A stretch of 45,378 nucleotides of DNA from assembly GCF_009711415.1 (NCBI RefSeq), contig NZ_SMLZ01000101.1, positions 55,130 through 100,507 on the forward strand. The letters are read 5' to 3'. Origin of the DNA: Roseibium denhamense. GTDB taxonomy: Bacteria > Pseudomonadota > Alphaproteobacteria > Rhizobiales > Stappiaceae. Of the stretch, positions 1 to 7,897 are shown piece after piece. The translations under genes and the position numbers were made by a program. Every line of letters begins with the position of its first letter. Within the stretch, counting starts at the first letter, position 1. The notes under the pieces are model-generated. The model was not told the origin of the DNA, ran no database searches, and worked only from the letters and a program-made list of their open reading frames with translations.

Positions 1-114
1 GCGGGACGGCGCAAGAACGTGGAACTGGCTGTCGATCAACTCCGCGACAAGTTCGGGAAAACCGCTGTGGAACTCGGACTGACCCACTCGGCCAAGCCCG
101 GACGGAAGCCCTGA
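1..114 (+). CDS. dinB: C-terminal end of probable DNA polymerase IV (partial)
   Basis: Frame 1 is open from the window edge to a TGA at 112-114, giving the last 37 residues of a protein. The segment AVDQLRDKFGKTAVELGL resembles the end of Y-family DNA polymerases (DinB/Pol IV), where the little-finger domain is followed by a helix of this kind (A-x-D-x-L-R-x-(K/R)-F-G). Pol IV carries out error-prone translesion synthesis. Only the tail is visible, so no catalytic motif can be checked, and an ImuB-like or other Y-family relative is possible. The gene runs towards eipB, which is on the opposite strand. Confidence 0.5.
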   Translation, partial: AGRRKNVELAVDQLRDKFGKTAVELGLTHSAKPGRKP

Positions 115-148
115 TCAGCCCGCCAAGACACGTCTCCGCGTTGCCAGG

Positions 149-1021
149 TTACGGACAGTCCGCCGCTTCAAACATCTCAAGATCGGTCATTTTGCCCTTG
201 AGCGTGAAGTCACCGTAATCAAGGGTCAAATGGCTGCTGATCCCGTTCTCATAGAGGCGGAAGGACAACTGGTAGATCGGCGTCAGCTCACCTGCCGCTG
301 CTCCTTGCGGATCGAAATAGGCAATGGTCATGGGCCAATAGCCGACCCCGGCAAGCATGCTGTCCGGACCGTCCGCGGGCTTTGGTTCGTCCCCGGCAAA
401 CGCGCGCGCGCCGATAACGGTCGTTGTGGCATAGCTCTTCTCGCCCGTTTCCGAGCCGTCATAAATGTCAGCCGCCAGGAAGCTCTTGTCTTCTTTCGCA
501 GCTGTCAGCACGGTGAGAAGATGCTCGGTCGGAAAAAGGACCTCCTTGCCGAACTCCACCGTTTTCTCAGCCGGAATTTGAAGCTCTACCTGCTTGCTGT
601 TGTCCTGTGACCGGGCAATCCCCTTGGTCTCTTCCAGAAGTTTCTGGTCCACGTAGGTCTTTGAGAGAAACTGAAAACTGGCAGACCCCGGCTCTTCAAA
701 TGTGCTCGACTGGAGATCCCTGACTTGAGCGCCGCCATCCATGTCCTGGTACTCGGTCACAAACCGGAAATTCACACTGTAGCCATCGCAGGCACTACCG
801 GAAAAGTCATAGACCATGCGCCCTTTGACGCCTGCAACACCGCTTTGTTCGGCGCTTTCCCCAAGCCGTAGGTCATAGACTGCCCGGTGCGGTGCAAGGG
901 AAATGGACGACGTGCTTCCTGGGGCTGCGAGACCCGGAGATGCGAAGAAGACCATGCTTGCGCTCCCCGCTAGAACGGCCAAAGCTCCTAATAAACCAAA
1001 GGACTTGTGAGCAGGTTGCAT
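149..1021 (-). CDS. eipB: EipB / DUF1849-type periplasmic envelope-integrity protein
   Basis: The 290-residue protein begins with a signal peptide (hydrophobic core about 10-30, Ala-rich cleavage region), followed by LAPHRAVYDLRL, the hallmark start of the DUF1849/EipB family. EipB is a periplasmic beta-spiral protein needed for envelope integrity in Brucella (family knowledge). Two mature-region cysteines are visible, one in GSACDGYSVNF and one two residues from the C-terminus, matching the conserved disulfide of the family. I chose the ATG at 1021 over a GTG at 1030 because AGAGGTG lies six bases upstream of the ATG. It faces away from the RidA-family gene across a 276-base gap and converges on the polymerase fragment. 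Confidence 0.85.
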   Translation of the reverse strand: MQPAHKSFGLLGALAVLAGSASMVFFASPGLAAPGSTSSISLAPHRAVYDLRLGESAEQSGVAGVKGRMVYDFSGSACDGYSVNFRFVTEYQDMDGGAQVRDLQSSTFEEPGSASFQFLSKTYVDQKLLEETKGIARSQDNSKQVELQIPAEKTVEFGKEVLFPTEHLLTVLTAAKEDKSFLAADIYDGSETGEKSYATTTVIGARAFAGDEPKPADGPDSMLAGVGYWPMTIAYFDPQGAAAGELTPIYQLSFRLYENGISSHLTLDYGDFTLKGKMTDLEMFEAADCP

Positions 1022-1216
1022 GATCTTCACCTCTTACCACCAAGCTGAAGCGGGATGTCCGCATCCCCCCTGTTTAAGCCTGAAAGAGGGTCTCCGCCAG
1101 CTGAAAGGCGCGGCCTTGCCGGGCGATTGTCCGTTTGCCGCACGAAGTTCACAAGTAAAATCGAACCGCCAGCGGCACATCTGCAGAGAAGATCTCAGAA
1201 CATGTTTTTCTTTTCG

Positions 1217-1238
1217 CAAGGGCGGTGCTTCGCCCTTG
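1217..1238 (+). promoter_or_regulatory. 8-bp hairpin in the leader of the RidA-family gene
   Basis: CAAGGGCG and CGCCCTTG form a perfect 8-bp stem with a six-base loop, ending 59 bases before the start codon at 1298. No T-run follows on either strand, so it does not look like a terminator. It could be a 5' UTR structure or a protein-binding palindrome. The rest of the eipB-ridA gap shows nothing I can name. Confidence 0.3.
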
Positions 1239-1297
1239 TCAGGTCCTACGAATTGCGCCAAGACACCGGAAAAGCATCATTTTCCAGGAGTGACCTT

Positions 1298-1765
1298 ATG
1301 ACCGGAACCATCGAAGCCCGCCTGAAAGACCTTGACGTTGATTTGCCTGAGGCCGCCGCACCGGCCGCGAATTATGTGCCCTTCGTCCAAACCGGCAACC
1401 AACTCTTCATTTCGGGCCAGCTTCCAATGGCAGACGGCAAGCTTCAATTTACCGGTAAGCTGGGTGCCGATGTTTCCCTGGAAGATGGCAAGGCTGCCGC
1501 AAAGCTTTGCGCGATCAACCTTCTGGCTCAAGCCAAAGCCGCAACCGGCGACCTGGAAAAAGTTCTCCGGCTCGTGAAGATCGTTGGCTTTGTCAATTCG
1601 ACCGGTGACTTTACCGATCAGCCGCAAGTGATCAATGGCGCATCCGATTTTCTGGTGGAAGCCATGGGCGACAAGGGCCGTCATGCCCGTTCTGCCGTGA
1701 GCGCCGGGTCCCTGCCCTTTGGTGCCGCCGTTGAAATCGAAGCCATCTTCGAGATTGCCGGGTAA
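1298..1765 (+). CDS. RidA / YjgF family protein
   Basis: The 155-residue protein matches the YjgF/YER057c/UK114 fold: an early FISGQLP strand, a long helix with many Ala, and a C-terminal GAAVEIEAIFEIAG strand. RidA proteins hydrolyse reactive enamine/imine intermediates released by PLP enzymes. This longer type, with NYVPFVQTGN and HARSAVSAGSLPFG, belongs to a RidA-like subgroup whose substrate is often unknown. The start at 1298 is supported by CCAGGAG at 1284-1290; a longer reading from 1055 would cover the leader hairpin and has no ribosome site. The glycerophosphodiesterase gene follows 64 bases downstream, past a hairpin. Confidence 0.85.
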   Translation: MTGTIEARLKDLDVDLPEAAAPAANYVPFVQTGNQLFISGQLPMADGKLQFTGKLGADVSLEDGKAAAKLCAINLLAQAKAATGDLEKVLRLVKIVGFVNSTGDFTDQPQVINGASDFLVEAMGDKGRHARSAVSAGSLPFGAAVEIEAIFEIAG

Positions 1766-1779
1766 TCCATGAAGAAGCG

Positions 1780-1801
1780 CGGGCGGACACCTAGCCGCCC
1801 G
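1780..1801 (+). terminator. Hairpin between the RidA-family gene and the glycerophosphodiesterase gene
   Basis: CGGGCGG at 1780-1786 pairs with CCGCCCG at 1795-1801 around an eight-base loop and is followed by TTGCATT. The T-tract is poor, so it may be a weak or partial terminator rather than a full stop. Confidence 0.35.
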
Positions 1802-1829
1802 TTGCATTCCAAAACACTCCTGGACTGAC

Positions 1830-2591
1830 ATGACACCGGATTTGCAGACCATCTTTGTCCACCCGATCGCACACCGTGGTTATCACAATGCGGACGATGG
1901 GATCATCGAAAACACCCCAACGGCGATCCAAGATGCCACTGCCAAAGGCTTCGGGATCGAGGTCGATGTTCAGGAAACAGCCGATGGGGAGGCGCTGGTC
2001 TTTCACGACTACACGCTCGACCGCCTCGCGGATGGGACCGGCAAGGTTATAGACCGCACCAGTGGCGAACTTGTGAAAATCGACATGCGCACCGGCACGG
2101 ACAAGCTCTGGATGCTTCAAGATCTGTTCGACCTGGTGGATGGCAAAGTCCCTCTGGTCATTGAAATCAAGTCGTTGCTCAGGCGTGATGCACAGCAGGA
2201 TTTTGTCCGCCGCGTCGTTGATCAGGTTGCCGCCTACCGGGGGCCCGCCTGCATCAAAACATTCGACGCTGACATGCTGTCCATCGCACGGGGCCATAAT
2301 CCGCGTGTTCTGCGCGGCATTGTTGCCGATGTCGCCGAACCTGGGCCAACCTATGTCCGCTTCAGCAGGATCGACCGTTTCATCACGCGGCATATTCTGC
2401 ATGCCCCGCGGACCAACCCGCATTTCGTATCCTACGCAATCAATGATCTACCCAAGATCGGCCCGACCGTTTTACGGTCGATTTTCAAAAAGCCGCTGAT
2501 GTGCTGGACTGTTCGGACACGCGAACAACGGGAAAAGGCGGCCCGGTACGCCGATCAGATCGTCTTTGAAGGTTTCGATCCCGGCAAATGA
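1830..2591 (+). CDS. Glycerophosphodiester phosphodiesterase family protein
   Basis: This 253-residue TIM-barrel enzyme carries the GDPD signature: His15-Arg16 in AHRGYHN, Glu28-Asn29-Thr30, Glu44 and Asp46 in GIEVDVQ, and His59 in VFHD. These are the metal-binding and acid/base residues of the family, which cleaves glycerophosphodiesters to glycerol-3-phosphate and an alcohol. There is no signal peptide, so the cytoplasm is expected. The length is typical of compact bacterial GDPDs. A later LVIEIKS strand supplies another barrel acidic residue. The exact substrate cannot be read from sequence. Confidence 0.9.
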   Translation: MTPDLQTIFVHPIAHRGYHNADDGIIENTPTAIQDATAKGFGIEVDVQETADGEALVFHDYTLDRLADGTGKVIDRTSGELVKIDMRTGTDKLWMLQDLFDLVDGKVPLVIEIKSLLRRDAQQDFVRRVVDQVAAYRGPACIKTFDADMLSIARGHNPRVLRGIVADVAEPGPTYVRFSRIDRFITRHILHAPRTNPHFVSYAINDLPKIGPTVLRSIFKKPLMCWTVRTREQREKAARYADQIVFEGFDPGK

Positions 2592-2636
2592 CAACCGGGA
2601 TTCTACTTAAACGTTTAATGATGATTTACACAATAA

Positions 2637-2665
2637 TTGATTGCCGTCCCGATCTGTGATAACGT
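2637..2665 (+). promoter_or_regulatory. Candidate sigma-70 promoter for the small peptide gene
   Basis: TTGATT at 2637-2642 and TAACGT at 2660-2665 are 17 bases apart, 27 bases before the start codon at 2693. The match is modest, but the surroundings are A/T-rich and the position is right. Confidence 0.3.
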
Positions 2666-2692
2666 TACGTCAGTTCGGATAGGTGTTCTGTT

Positions 2693-2809
2693 ATGGAAAA
2701 GATTTTATCGTCTTTTGTCTTATTGCTTGTTTTATTTTCCGCCAGCGTTCCGGCCAATGCATGCCCGAACGGATTCAAGAACGTTAATGGATATTGCGTG
2801 CCACAATAG
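2693..2809 (+). CDS. Small secreted peptide with two cysteines (38 aa)
   Basis: An ATG at 2693 preceded by AGGTG (2681-2685, seven-base spacing) opens a 38-codon frame ending in TAG at 2807. The peptide has a textbook signal sequence: MEKI, a Leu/Val/Phe core, then SASVPANA as cleavage site. The predicted mature part is only about 15 residues, CPNGFKNVNGYCVPQ, with two Cys spaced so they could form a disulfide loop; an N-terminal Cys after cleavage is also notable. I recognise no family. It lies 41 bases upstream of the membrane-anchored protein gene at 2851 on the same strand. Short length keeps confidence moderate. Confidence 0.5.
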   Translation: MEKILSSFVLLLVLFSASVPANACPNGFKNVNGYCVPQ

Positions 2810-2850
2810 AACTTCTGAACGCTCTTTGCAGTTAAGAATGGAGCGGACAC

Positions 2851-3741
2851 GTGTTTTTAAATTGGAAAACCTTTGCTGTCATTGCCGGTTGCCTTGCTGT
2901 GCTTTCGGTGCTCGGGCCTTTTCTTGCCTCCCATCTGACGAGGTCGAATTACGCCGCCATCATCGAAGACGAGTATGATCTGACACCCATGGTCCCCCCC
3001 AACAACCATTTCGGACCTGGCTTCTTCTATGTCGTGGGGTGGGATGGCAATATTGACCGGGTGGTCTGCGATGCCAGCGGGTATGCGGACCGGGTGACCT
3101 ACAGCCAGACGAAAACCGTTTCGGTAAGCTCAAAATTCACGGCGGACTCCGACATTCTTGGGCAATTGTCTGCAAGTGAAGAGGCCAGCGCTGCGGCCAA
3201 CTCCATCCGGTCGATCAAGGTGATCATCCGTGATGCGGAAGTCGGTCATCTTGATGATGCGGCGCGGCTGGAAGTGCTTGGCGAGCTGACGCAGGACCGG
3301 TTTTGCCGGCTTGCCTTGGACAAGGCGATTGCTGATGGCTATTGCGTGGCGCAGGGCACCCACGTTCTGCGGGCGACCGCGGACGTTAAAGTGATCACGA
3401 CCTCCGGCGCGGAAAGCGATCTCAGCGCCGAAGGCAGCATGCCATCAATGGTCGAAGCCGCCGTCATGCAGTCCTTGAGAGCCAATCTGGGCACATCCAT
3501 CAATACGGACTTTCAGGGCGAAAAACTCTATTTCGGGTTCCGCCTGGAGGATCGCTGTATTCAAGACCCGGACGATGCCTACAACCGATCAACCCCGGTG
3601 TCGAAATGGTGGCATGTGATCGCGGTTCAAAATGTTTATTCCAAAACCTATCAGAGTTTTGCGAATCTTCTGGGCAACGGCTTATCAAACAATGCTCTGG
3701 CGGGCGGAAATGCACCGAACGCAACCGCGACCATGAACTGA
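2851..3741 (+). CDS. Membrane-anchored protein of unknown function
   Basis: The 296-residue protein starts with GTG at 2851, supported by GGAG at 2840-2843. One N-terminal membrane segment (about residues 8-28) is followed by a large, probably periplasmic domain. Visible landmarks are NHFGPGFFYVVGWDG, an acidic/Ala-rich stretch around 105-145 that should be helical, and four soluble-domain Cys (in VVCDAS, RFCRLA, GYCVAQ and DRCIQD), which could pair in the periplasm. The tail is Asn/Ala-rich. I recognise no family or catalytic motif. The small secreted peptide gene just upstream may form a unit with it. The stop is nine bases from the converging yqaA-like gene. Confidence 0.65.
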   Translation: MFLNWKTFAVIAGCLAVLSVLGPFLASHLTRSNYAAIIEDEYDLTPMVPPNNHFGPGFFYVVGWDGNIDRVVCDASGYADRVTYSQTKTVSVSSKFTADSDILGQLSASEEASAAANSIRSIKVIIRDAEVGHLDDAARLEVLGELTQDRFCRLALDKAIADGYCVAQGTHVLRATADVKVITTSGAESDLSAEGSMPSMVEAAVMQSLRANLGTSINTDFQGEKLYFGFRLEDRCIQDPDDAYNRSTPVSKWWHVIAVQNVYSKTYQSFANLLGNGLSNNALAGGNAPNATATMN

Positions 3742-3750
3742 TCTAGCGGA

Positions 3751-4182
3751 TCAAAAAATTCCGAGCGCAATCATGGCAACCACTACGTAGCGGCCGGTCT
3801 TGGTGATCGCCACGACCACCAGGAACCGCCAGAAAGGCTCCCGCATCACACCGGCAGCCAGGGTCAACGGGTCGCCGATAAACGGCGCCCAGCTCAACAA
3901 AAGGCTCCAGCGCCCGTACCGCCGGTACCACTCACTCGCGCGATCCAGTTTTTCCGGGCTTACCGGAAACCAGGACTTCCCGCGCCCTTGCGCGACCGCC
4001 CGGCCGATTGCCCAGTTCACCGCAGAACCAAGCGTGTTGCCAAGGCTTGCGGCAAACACGAGCAGGCCCAGCGGTGCGGTTTCCGCGTAAATCAACCCCA
4101 CCAAAGCGAATTCCGACTGGGCAGGCAACAAGGTTGCAGCAAGAAAGGAGATGCCGAATAGGCTGAGCAGGCTTAAGATCAT
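3751..4182 (-). CDS. YqaA family (DedA/SNARE-associated-like) membrane protein
   Basis: The 143-residue protein matches small YqaA-type members of the DedA/VTT superfamily: an N-terminal LPAQSEFALV segment entering the membrane, GNTLGSAVNWAIGR, then WYRRYGRWSLLLSWAPFIGDPLTLAAGVMR, containing the conserved arginine and the G-D-P motif of the re-entrant region. DedA-family proteins act in membrane lipid or proton-coupled transport; YqaA itself has no firm function. The ATG at 4182 is preceded by GGAAG at short spacing. It converges with the unknown membrane protein gene. Confidence 0.85.
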   Translation of the reverse strand: MILSLLSLFGISFLAATLLPAQSEFALVGLIYAETAPLGLLVFAASLGNTLGSAVNWAIGRAVAQGRGKSWFPVSPEKLDRASEWYRRYGRWSLLLSWAPFIGDPLTLAAGVMREPFWRFLVVVAITKTGRYVVVAMIALGIF

Positions 4183-4311
4183 ACGCTTCCATGCCCGATA
4201 CTCCGGGAAAGCTCAAGACCGGGTGGCTCGGCCGCCTCCCATCCCTCTTGCGCTGCAAAACATCAGCGCTACATCCTGTGTTAGGCATTCAAAGCAAATG
4301 GTTTCTGATAC

Positions 4312-5619
4312 ATGACATCTTCCGCGCCGTCCGGATCGGAAATCGGCTGTAACGCCAGTAAAACCGCCTCCTTGCGCATTCTTTCTTCCCTCTCCGATAT
4401 AGATTCGGAAAAATGGGACCGGGTGGCCAATCCGGGCTGGGCGCTCGGCGCAGGCGGCGCGCTCACCCGAGTGGATGGACATCCACCTGAAGATATCTCA
4501 GCAGCGCTTGATTTGCCGCCGCCAGCGGACGCGCACGCGCCGGACTTCAACCCGTTTTTGGCGCACGCCTTTCTTGAAGCTTTGGAGGCGTCCGGATGCG
4601 CAACCGGGGGGACCGGCTGGCTGCCCCGTCATATGGTTCTGGAGGATCAGGACGGATTTGTGCTCGGCGCGGTTCCGGCTTACCTCAAGAGCCATTCCCA
4701 AGGCGAATATGTGTTCGATCACGGATGGGCTGACGCGTTTTACCGGGCGGGCGGTGAGTATTATCCGAAACTGCAAATCTCCGTGCCCTTCACACCGGCG
4801 ACAGGCCGCCGCTTCCTGACCGGGCCGGACATTGACCGGGCGGCCGGGATCCAGGCTCTGGCTGCGGGCCTGGTCCAGGTCTGCCAGAAGACTGGCGCCT
4901 CTTCGGTCCACTCAACATTTCTGACAAAAGCGGAATCGGACACACTTGGGAACCTTGGATATCTGCGCCGGACGGATCAGCAGTTTCATTGGGAAAACAA
5001 TGACTACAGCGATTTTGACGGGTTTCTTGCAGATCTCGCCTCCCGCAAGCGCAAGGCAATCAAGAAAGAACGCCGGGAGGCGGTGTGTGCCGAAGGTCTC
5101 GAGGTCGAGTGGATAACCGGCAAGGACCTCACGGAAGCCCATTGGGATGCCTTCTATTCCTTTTACATGGATACCGGCGCGCGAAAATGGGGCCGCCCCT
5201 ATCTCAACCGCAAGTTTTTCTCCCTGATCAATGAGCGGCTCGCGGACCGGATCCTGCTGATTTTGGCAAAACGGCATGGCCGCTATGTTGCCGGGGCCCT
5301 CAACTTCATCGGCTCGAAAACCCTTTTCGGCCGCCATTGGGGATGTACCGAACATCATCCCTTCCTGCATTTTGAACTTTGCTATTACCAGGCAATCGAC
5401 TTTGCGATTGCCCATGGGCTTGAGCGCGTGGAAGCTGGAGCACAGGGTGCGCATAAATTGGCACGCGGCTACCTGCCAACGACGACCTATTCGGCACACT
5501 GGATCGCCCATGAGGGGTTGCACGATGCGGTCGCGGACTTCCTCGAGCAGGAACGCCGGGCGGTGGAAAGAGAAAACGCGGCACTGAGCGAGCATGCCCC
5601 TTTCCGAAAGACCCCGTAG
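4312..5619 (+). CDS. FemAB-like GNAT-fold acyltransferase (DUF482 type)
   Basis: The 435-residue protein belongs to the DUF482/FemAB-like family: SASRK-type lysine-rich helix (LASRKRKAIKKERREA, about 244-259), a GNAT core around HGRYVAGALNFIGSKTLFGRHWG, and the signature HFELCYYQAIDFAI followed by VEAGAQGAHKLARGY. Family members are thought to move acyl or aminoacyl groups onto amines; alphaproteobacterial members have no settled substrate. No signal peptide or membrane segment is seen. The first 45 residues are less conserved and no good ribosome site precedes the ATG at 4312, so the true start could be slightly later. Confidence 0.85.
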   Translation: MTSSAPSGSEIGCNASKTASLRILSSLSDIDSEKWDRVANPGWALGAGGALTRVDGHPPEDISAALDLPPPADAHAPDFNPFLAHAFLEALEASGCATGGTGWLPRHMVLEDQDGFVLGAVPAYLKSHSQGEYVFDHGWADAFYRAGGEYYPKLQISVPFTPATGRRFLTGPDIDRAAGIQALAAGLVQVCQKTGASSVHSTFLTKAESDTLGNLGYLRRTDQQFHWENNDYSDFDGFLADLASRKRKAIKKERREAVCAEGLEVEWITGKDLTEAHWDAFYSFYMDTGARKWGRPYLNRKFFSLINERLADRILLILAKRHGRYVAGALNFIGSKTLFGRHWGCTEHHPFLHFELCYYQAIDFAIAHGLERVEAGAQGAHKLARGYLPTTTYSAHWIAHEGLHDAVADFLEQERRAVERENAALSEHAPFRKTP

Positions 5620-5697
5620 CGGCCCTTGCCTTGCCGGCTTGTTTGGGCCTAGATCAGCAGGCGATAATTCGCTAACGACTTTCTGCCCGAAGCTGAT

Positions 5698-5714
5698 CGG
5701 CCATTGACTGGCCG
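5698..5714 (+). promoter_or_regulatory. Short hairpin upstream of the HIT gene
   Basis: CGGCCA and TGGCCG pair around a five-base loop, about 80 bases after the acyltransferase stop. There is no T-tract. It may be a weak 3' structure or part of the HIT leader. Confidence 0.2.
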
Positions 5715-5804
5715 GACATCCTTGGGCGTCTTCAACAAACCGCCGGATGCTTTCGTCTCCGGGTCAATTGATACCCTCTCCCCGTTTCAACGGAGCCTGC
5801 AAAC

Positions 5805-6233
5805 ATGCCCGCACCCGCTTATGATGATCAAAATGTCTTTGCCAAGATCATGCGCGGCGAACTGCCCAGCCACAAGGTTTACGAAGACGATAAGACACTT
5901 GCGATCATGGATATCATGCCCCGGGGCGATGGCCATCTGCTGGTAATCCCCAAGGCCCCTTCGCGCAATATCTTCGACATCTCCGCCGAAGACCTGAATG
6001 CCGTCATGGCAACCGTGCAGAAAATGGCGCATGCCGTCGTTCAGGCTTTCGGCGCCGACGGGACCACCATTCAGCAGTTTTCAGAACCGGCGGGCGGCCA
6101 GGTCGTCTTTCACACGCATGTTCATGTCATTCCGCGGTTCGAAGGTGTCCCGCTGCGCCCTCATACCGGCGATATGGCGGACAATGACAGCCTTGCCAGA
6201 CACGCAGAAAAAATCAGGGCTGTTCTGGGTTAA
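5805..6233 (+). CDS. HIT family nucleotide-binding hydrolase
   Basis: The 142-residue protein has the histidine-triad motif HTHVHVI at 103-109 (His103, His105, His107), preceded by the usual QFSEPAGGQVVFH stretch, and the early FAKIMRGELPSHKVYED of Hint-type proteins. HIT proteins hydrolyse adenosine phosphoramidates and related nucleotides in the cytoplasm. The start is supported by GGAG nine bases upstream. It is a single-gene unit, and its stop is followed by a hairpin shared with the converging glutathione S-transferase gene. Confidence 0.9.
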   Translation: MPAPAYDDQNVFAKIMRGELPSHKVYEDDKTLAIMDIMPRGDGHLLVIPKAPSRNIFDISAEDLNAVMATVQKMAHAVVQAFGADGTTIQQFSEPAGGQVVFHTHVHVIPRFEGVPLRPHTGDMADNDSLARHAEKIRAVLG

Positions 6234-6240
6234 AACGTCA

Positions 6241-6260
6241 GGCGTTTTGGCAGAAACGCC
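6241..6260. terminator. Shared hairpin between converging HIT and GST genes
   Basis: GGCGTTT at 6241-6247 pairs with AAACGCC at 6254-6260 across a six-base loop. On the minus strand it is followed by TGACGTTTTAA, on the plus strand preceded by AAAACG. An alternative pairing AAAACG/CGTTTT overlaps it. It probably ends both transcripts, though the T-tracts are short. Confidence 0.4.
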
Positions 6261-6273
6261 AGAAGACACTCGA

Positions 6274-6921
6274 TCATTCCACCGCCCGTTTCACGGCATC
6301 GTCCTGTTCGCTGGCAAGACGCTGGTCGTCATGAAGAACATTCTGCACGGCCGGCCGCGCGAAGAAGCGGTCGGTATAGGCCTTGAATTCCTCAAACTCC
6401 GGGACGAGACCGAACATCATGCCCCAGCGCAGGCCCATCCCCCAGAGAACATCCACCGCCGTCATCGTGTTTCCGAGAACATAGTCCTGACCGGACAGCT
6501 GGTTGCGCATGGCCTCCATCACGGTATCGAACGAGCCATAGGGCGAGACCGACTGCGGTGCCTCCTCCCGTTTCATCGCCCGGTCGACCAACGCGGGCTC
6601 AAAACAAGAGGCCATATGCACGAACCAGCGCAAATACGGGCCGCGCAGCGGATCATCCAGCGGTGGCGCGAGGCCCTTTTCGGGAAAAAGATCGGCCAGA
6701 TAGATATAGATCGCGACCTGTTCCGTGATCACTGACTCTCCACAAACAAGGGTCGGAACCTTACCGGCCGGGTTGATGCGCAAGAAATCCGGCCGCCGGT
6801 TTTCACCAAGTTTGACGTTGAGAACATTCAGCTTGTAAGGGGCATCCAGCTCTTCCAGCAGAACCCGGACCCCGGACGCTCTGCTCTGCGGTGCATAGAA
6901 AAGCTCAACTTGCGCGGTCAT
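6274..6921 (-). CDS. Glutathione S-transferase family protein
   Basis: The 215-residue protein has an N-terminal thioredoxin-like domain with SRASGVRVLLEEL, the cis-proline region NPAGKVPTLV at about 50-59 and the glutathione-binding ESVITEQVAI at about 62-71, then an all-helical C-terminal domain. This is the standard two-domain cytosolic GST layout; Ser13 or Ser16 is the likely active-site residue in bacterial classes. GGAG seven bases before the ATG supports the start. The alphaproteobacterial context does not show the substrate. Confidence 0.88.
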   Translation of the reverse strand: MTAQVELFYAPQSRASGVRVLLEELDAPYKLNVLNVKLGENRRPDFLRINPAGKVPTLVCGESVITEQVAIYIYLADLFPEKGLAPPLDDPLRGPYLRWFVHMASCFEPALVDRAMKREEAPQSVSPYGSFDTVMEAMRNQLSGQDYVLGNTMTAVDVLWGMGLRWGMMFGLVPEFEEFKAYTDRFFARPAVQNVLHDDQRLASEQDDAVKRAVE

Positions 6922-7087
6922 CTCTCATCTCCAAATCACCAAGGGCGCACCTGCCCTTACAACCTACCGCATCGACCCATACCCAACCACAGCCATGTCC
7001 GGAGGCAAAGCGGTTAACCCCACCTCAAAAGATCTTCCGTAGATTTGCCAAAAATGAACAGACACAGGGATTTGAGAGGAAAGATTT

Positions 7088-7897
7088 GTGCAATCGTGCA
7101 GCACTACAGCTCAAGATACGACAAATGCGGCCTCTTCACTTTGTGCGGATGAGCGTCCCTTCCGCTATGTGCTATCCGCTGGCCGAACTGGAACCGTTTT
7201 CCTCGAAGGATTTTTAAATCGACAGATCAGCAAAGTGACCGCGGTCCATGAGCCGCCAGAAACCCGCTGGCAGATGATGCTGGCAAACCTACGAAATGAT
7301 TGGGGAGTTGGCGATGGATTGCTCCGCGCTATCTTCCAGCGCCTTCGCCAAAAGCGCGAATCCGCAGTCGGCGGCGACTATGTCGAGCTGAATCCATTCC
7401 TGTGTGCAATGACCGATCTGTTACCGCTCCCAGGACGCGACCTGAGAGTGGTTCATATGGTGAGAGATCCCGCTACCTGGGCTCATTCGATATCCAGTTT
7501 CAAGGCCTCTTCCACATTTCGGCCGATCATTGACCTCGTTCCTTTCGCGAAACCCTACCCTACGCCGCGCCCTAGAAACTGGTCCAAGCTCAGCGATTAT
7601 GAACGCGCTCTGTGGCGATGGAACTGGTGCAATAATCGCATTCTAGAGCTTCGTGACCAATGCACTGCATTTACGATTGTGCGGTACGAAGACTTATTCA
7701 ATGCCGACGCCAATAAAACAGTTTCAGCACTCAACGGAATCTGCAACACGCTAGCCTTGTCACCTCCGGACCAGTTCGACCTTGACAGCCTAGCGAAAAG
7801 ACTAAATCCGAAACCAGATAAAGGACTGGTTGCAGATCCTCTGGCAGCCTCAAGAATATGTGGCGAACTTGCGAGAGAATTTGGGTATGCGTATTGA
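7088..7897 (+). CDS. Sulfotransferase-like protein of the glycan cassette
   Basis: The 269-residue protein has the PAPS-binding P-loop SAGRTGT at 30-36, a 3'-phosphate-binding segment VHMVRDPATWAHSISSF (Arg126, Ser135) and a late RYEDLF at 199-204, the order seen in Golgi-type and bacterial sulfotransferases. It probably transfers sulfate from PAPS to a sugar or lipid hydroxyl. The GTG start at 7088 is supported by AGAGGA at 7075-7080, seven bases upstream. The codon use is more A/T-rich than the flanking genes. It overlaps the next gene by 11 bases, suggesting translational coupling. Substrate is unknown; the neighbours suggest a glycan or lipid-linked sugar. Confidence 0.7.
   Translation: MQSCSTTAQDTTNAASSLCADERPFRYVLSAGRTGTVFLEGFLNRQISKVTAVHEPPETRWQMMLANLRNDWGVGDGLLRAIFQRLRQKRESAVGGDYVELNPFLCAMTDLLPLPGRDLRVVHMVRDPATWAHSISSFKASSTFRPIIDLVPFAKPYPTPRPRNWSKLSDYERALWRWNWCNNRILELRDQCTAFTIVRYEDLFNADANKTVSALNGICNTLALSPPDQFDLDSLAKRLNPKPDKGLVADPLAASRICGELAREFGYAY

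Noticed and set aside
7830..7886. Upstream in-frame extension of the flippase-like gene
   Set aside because: It lies inside the sulfotransferase gene and adds a polar segment with no support; the ATG at 7887 fits better.
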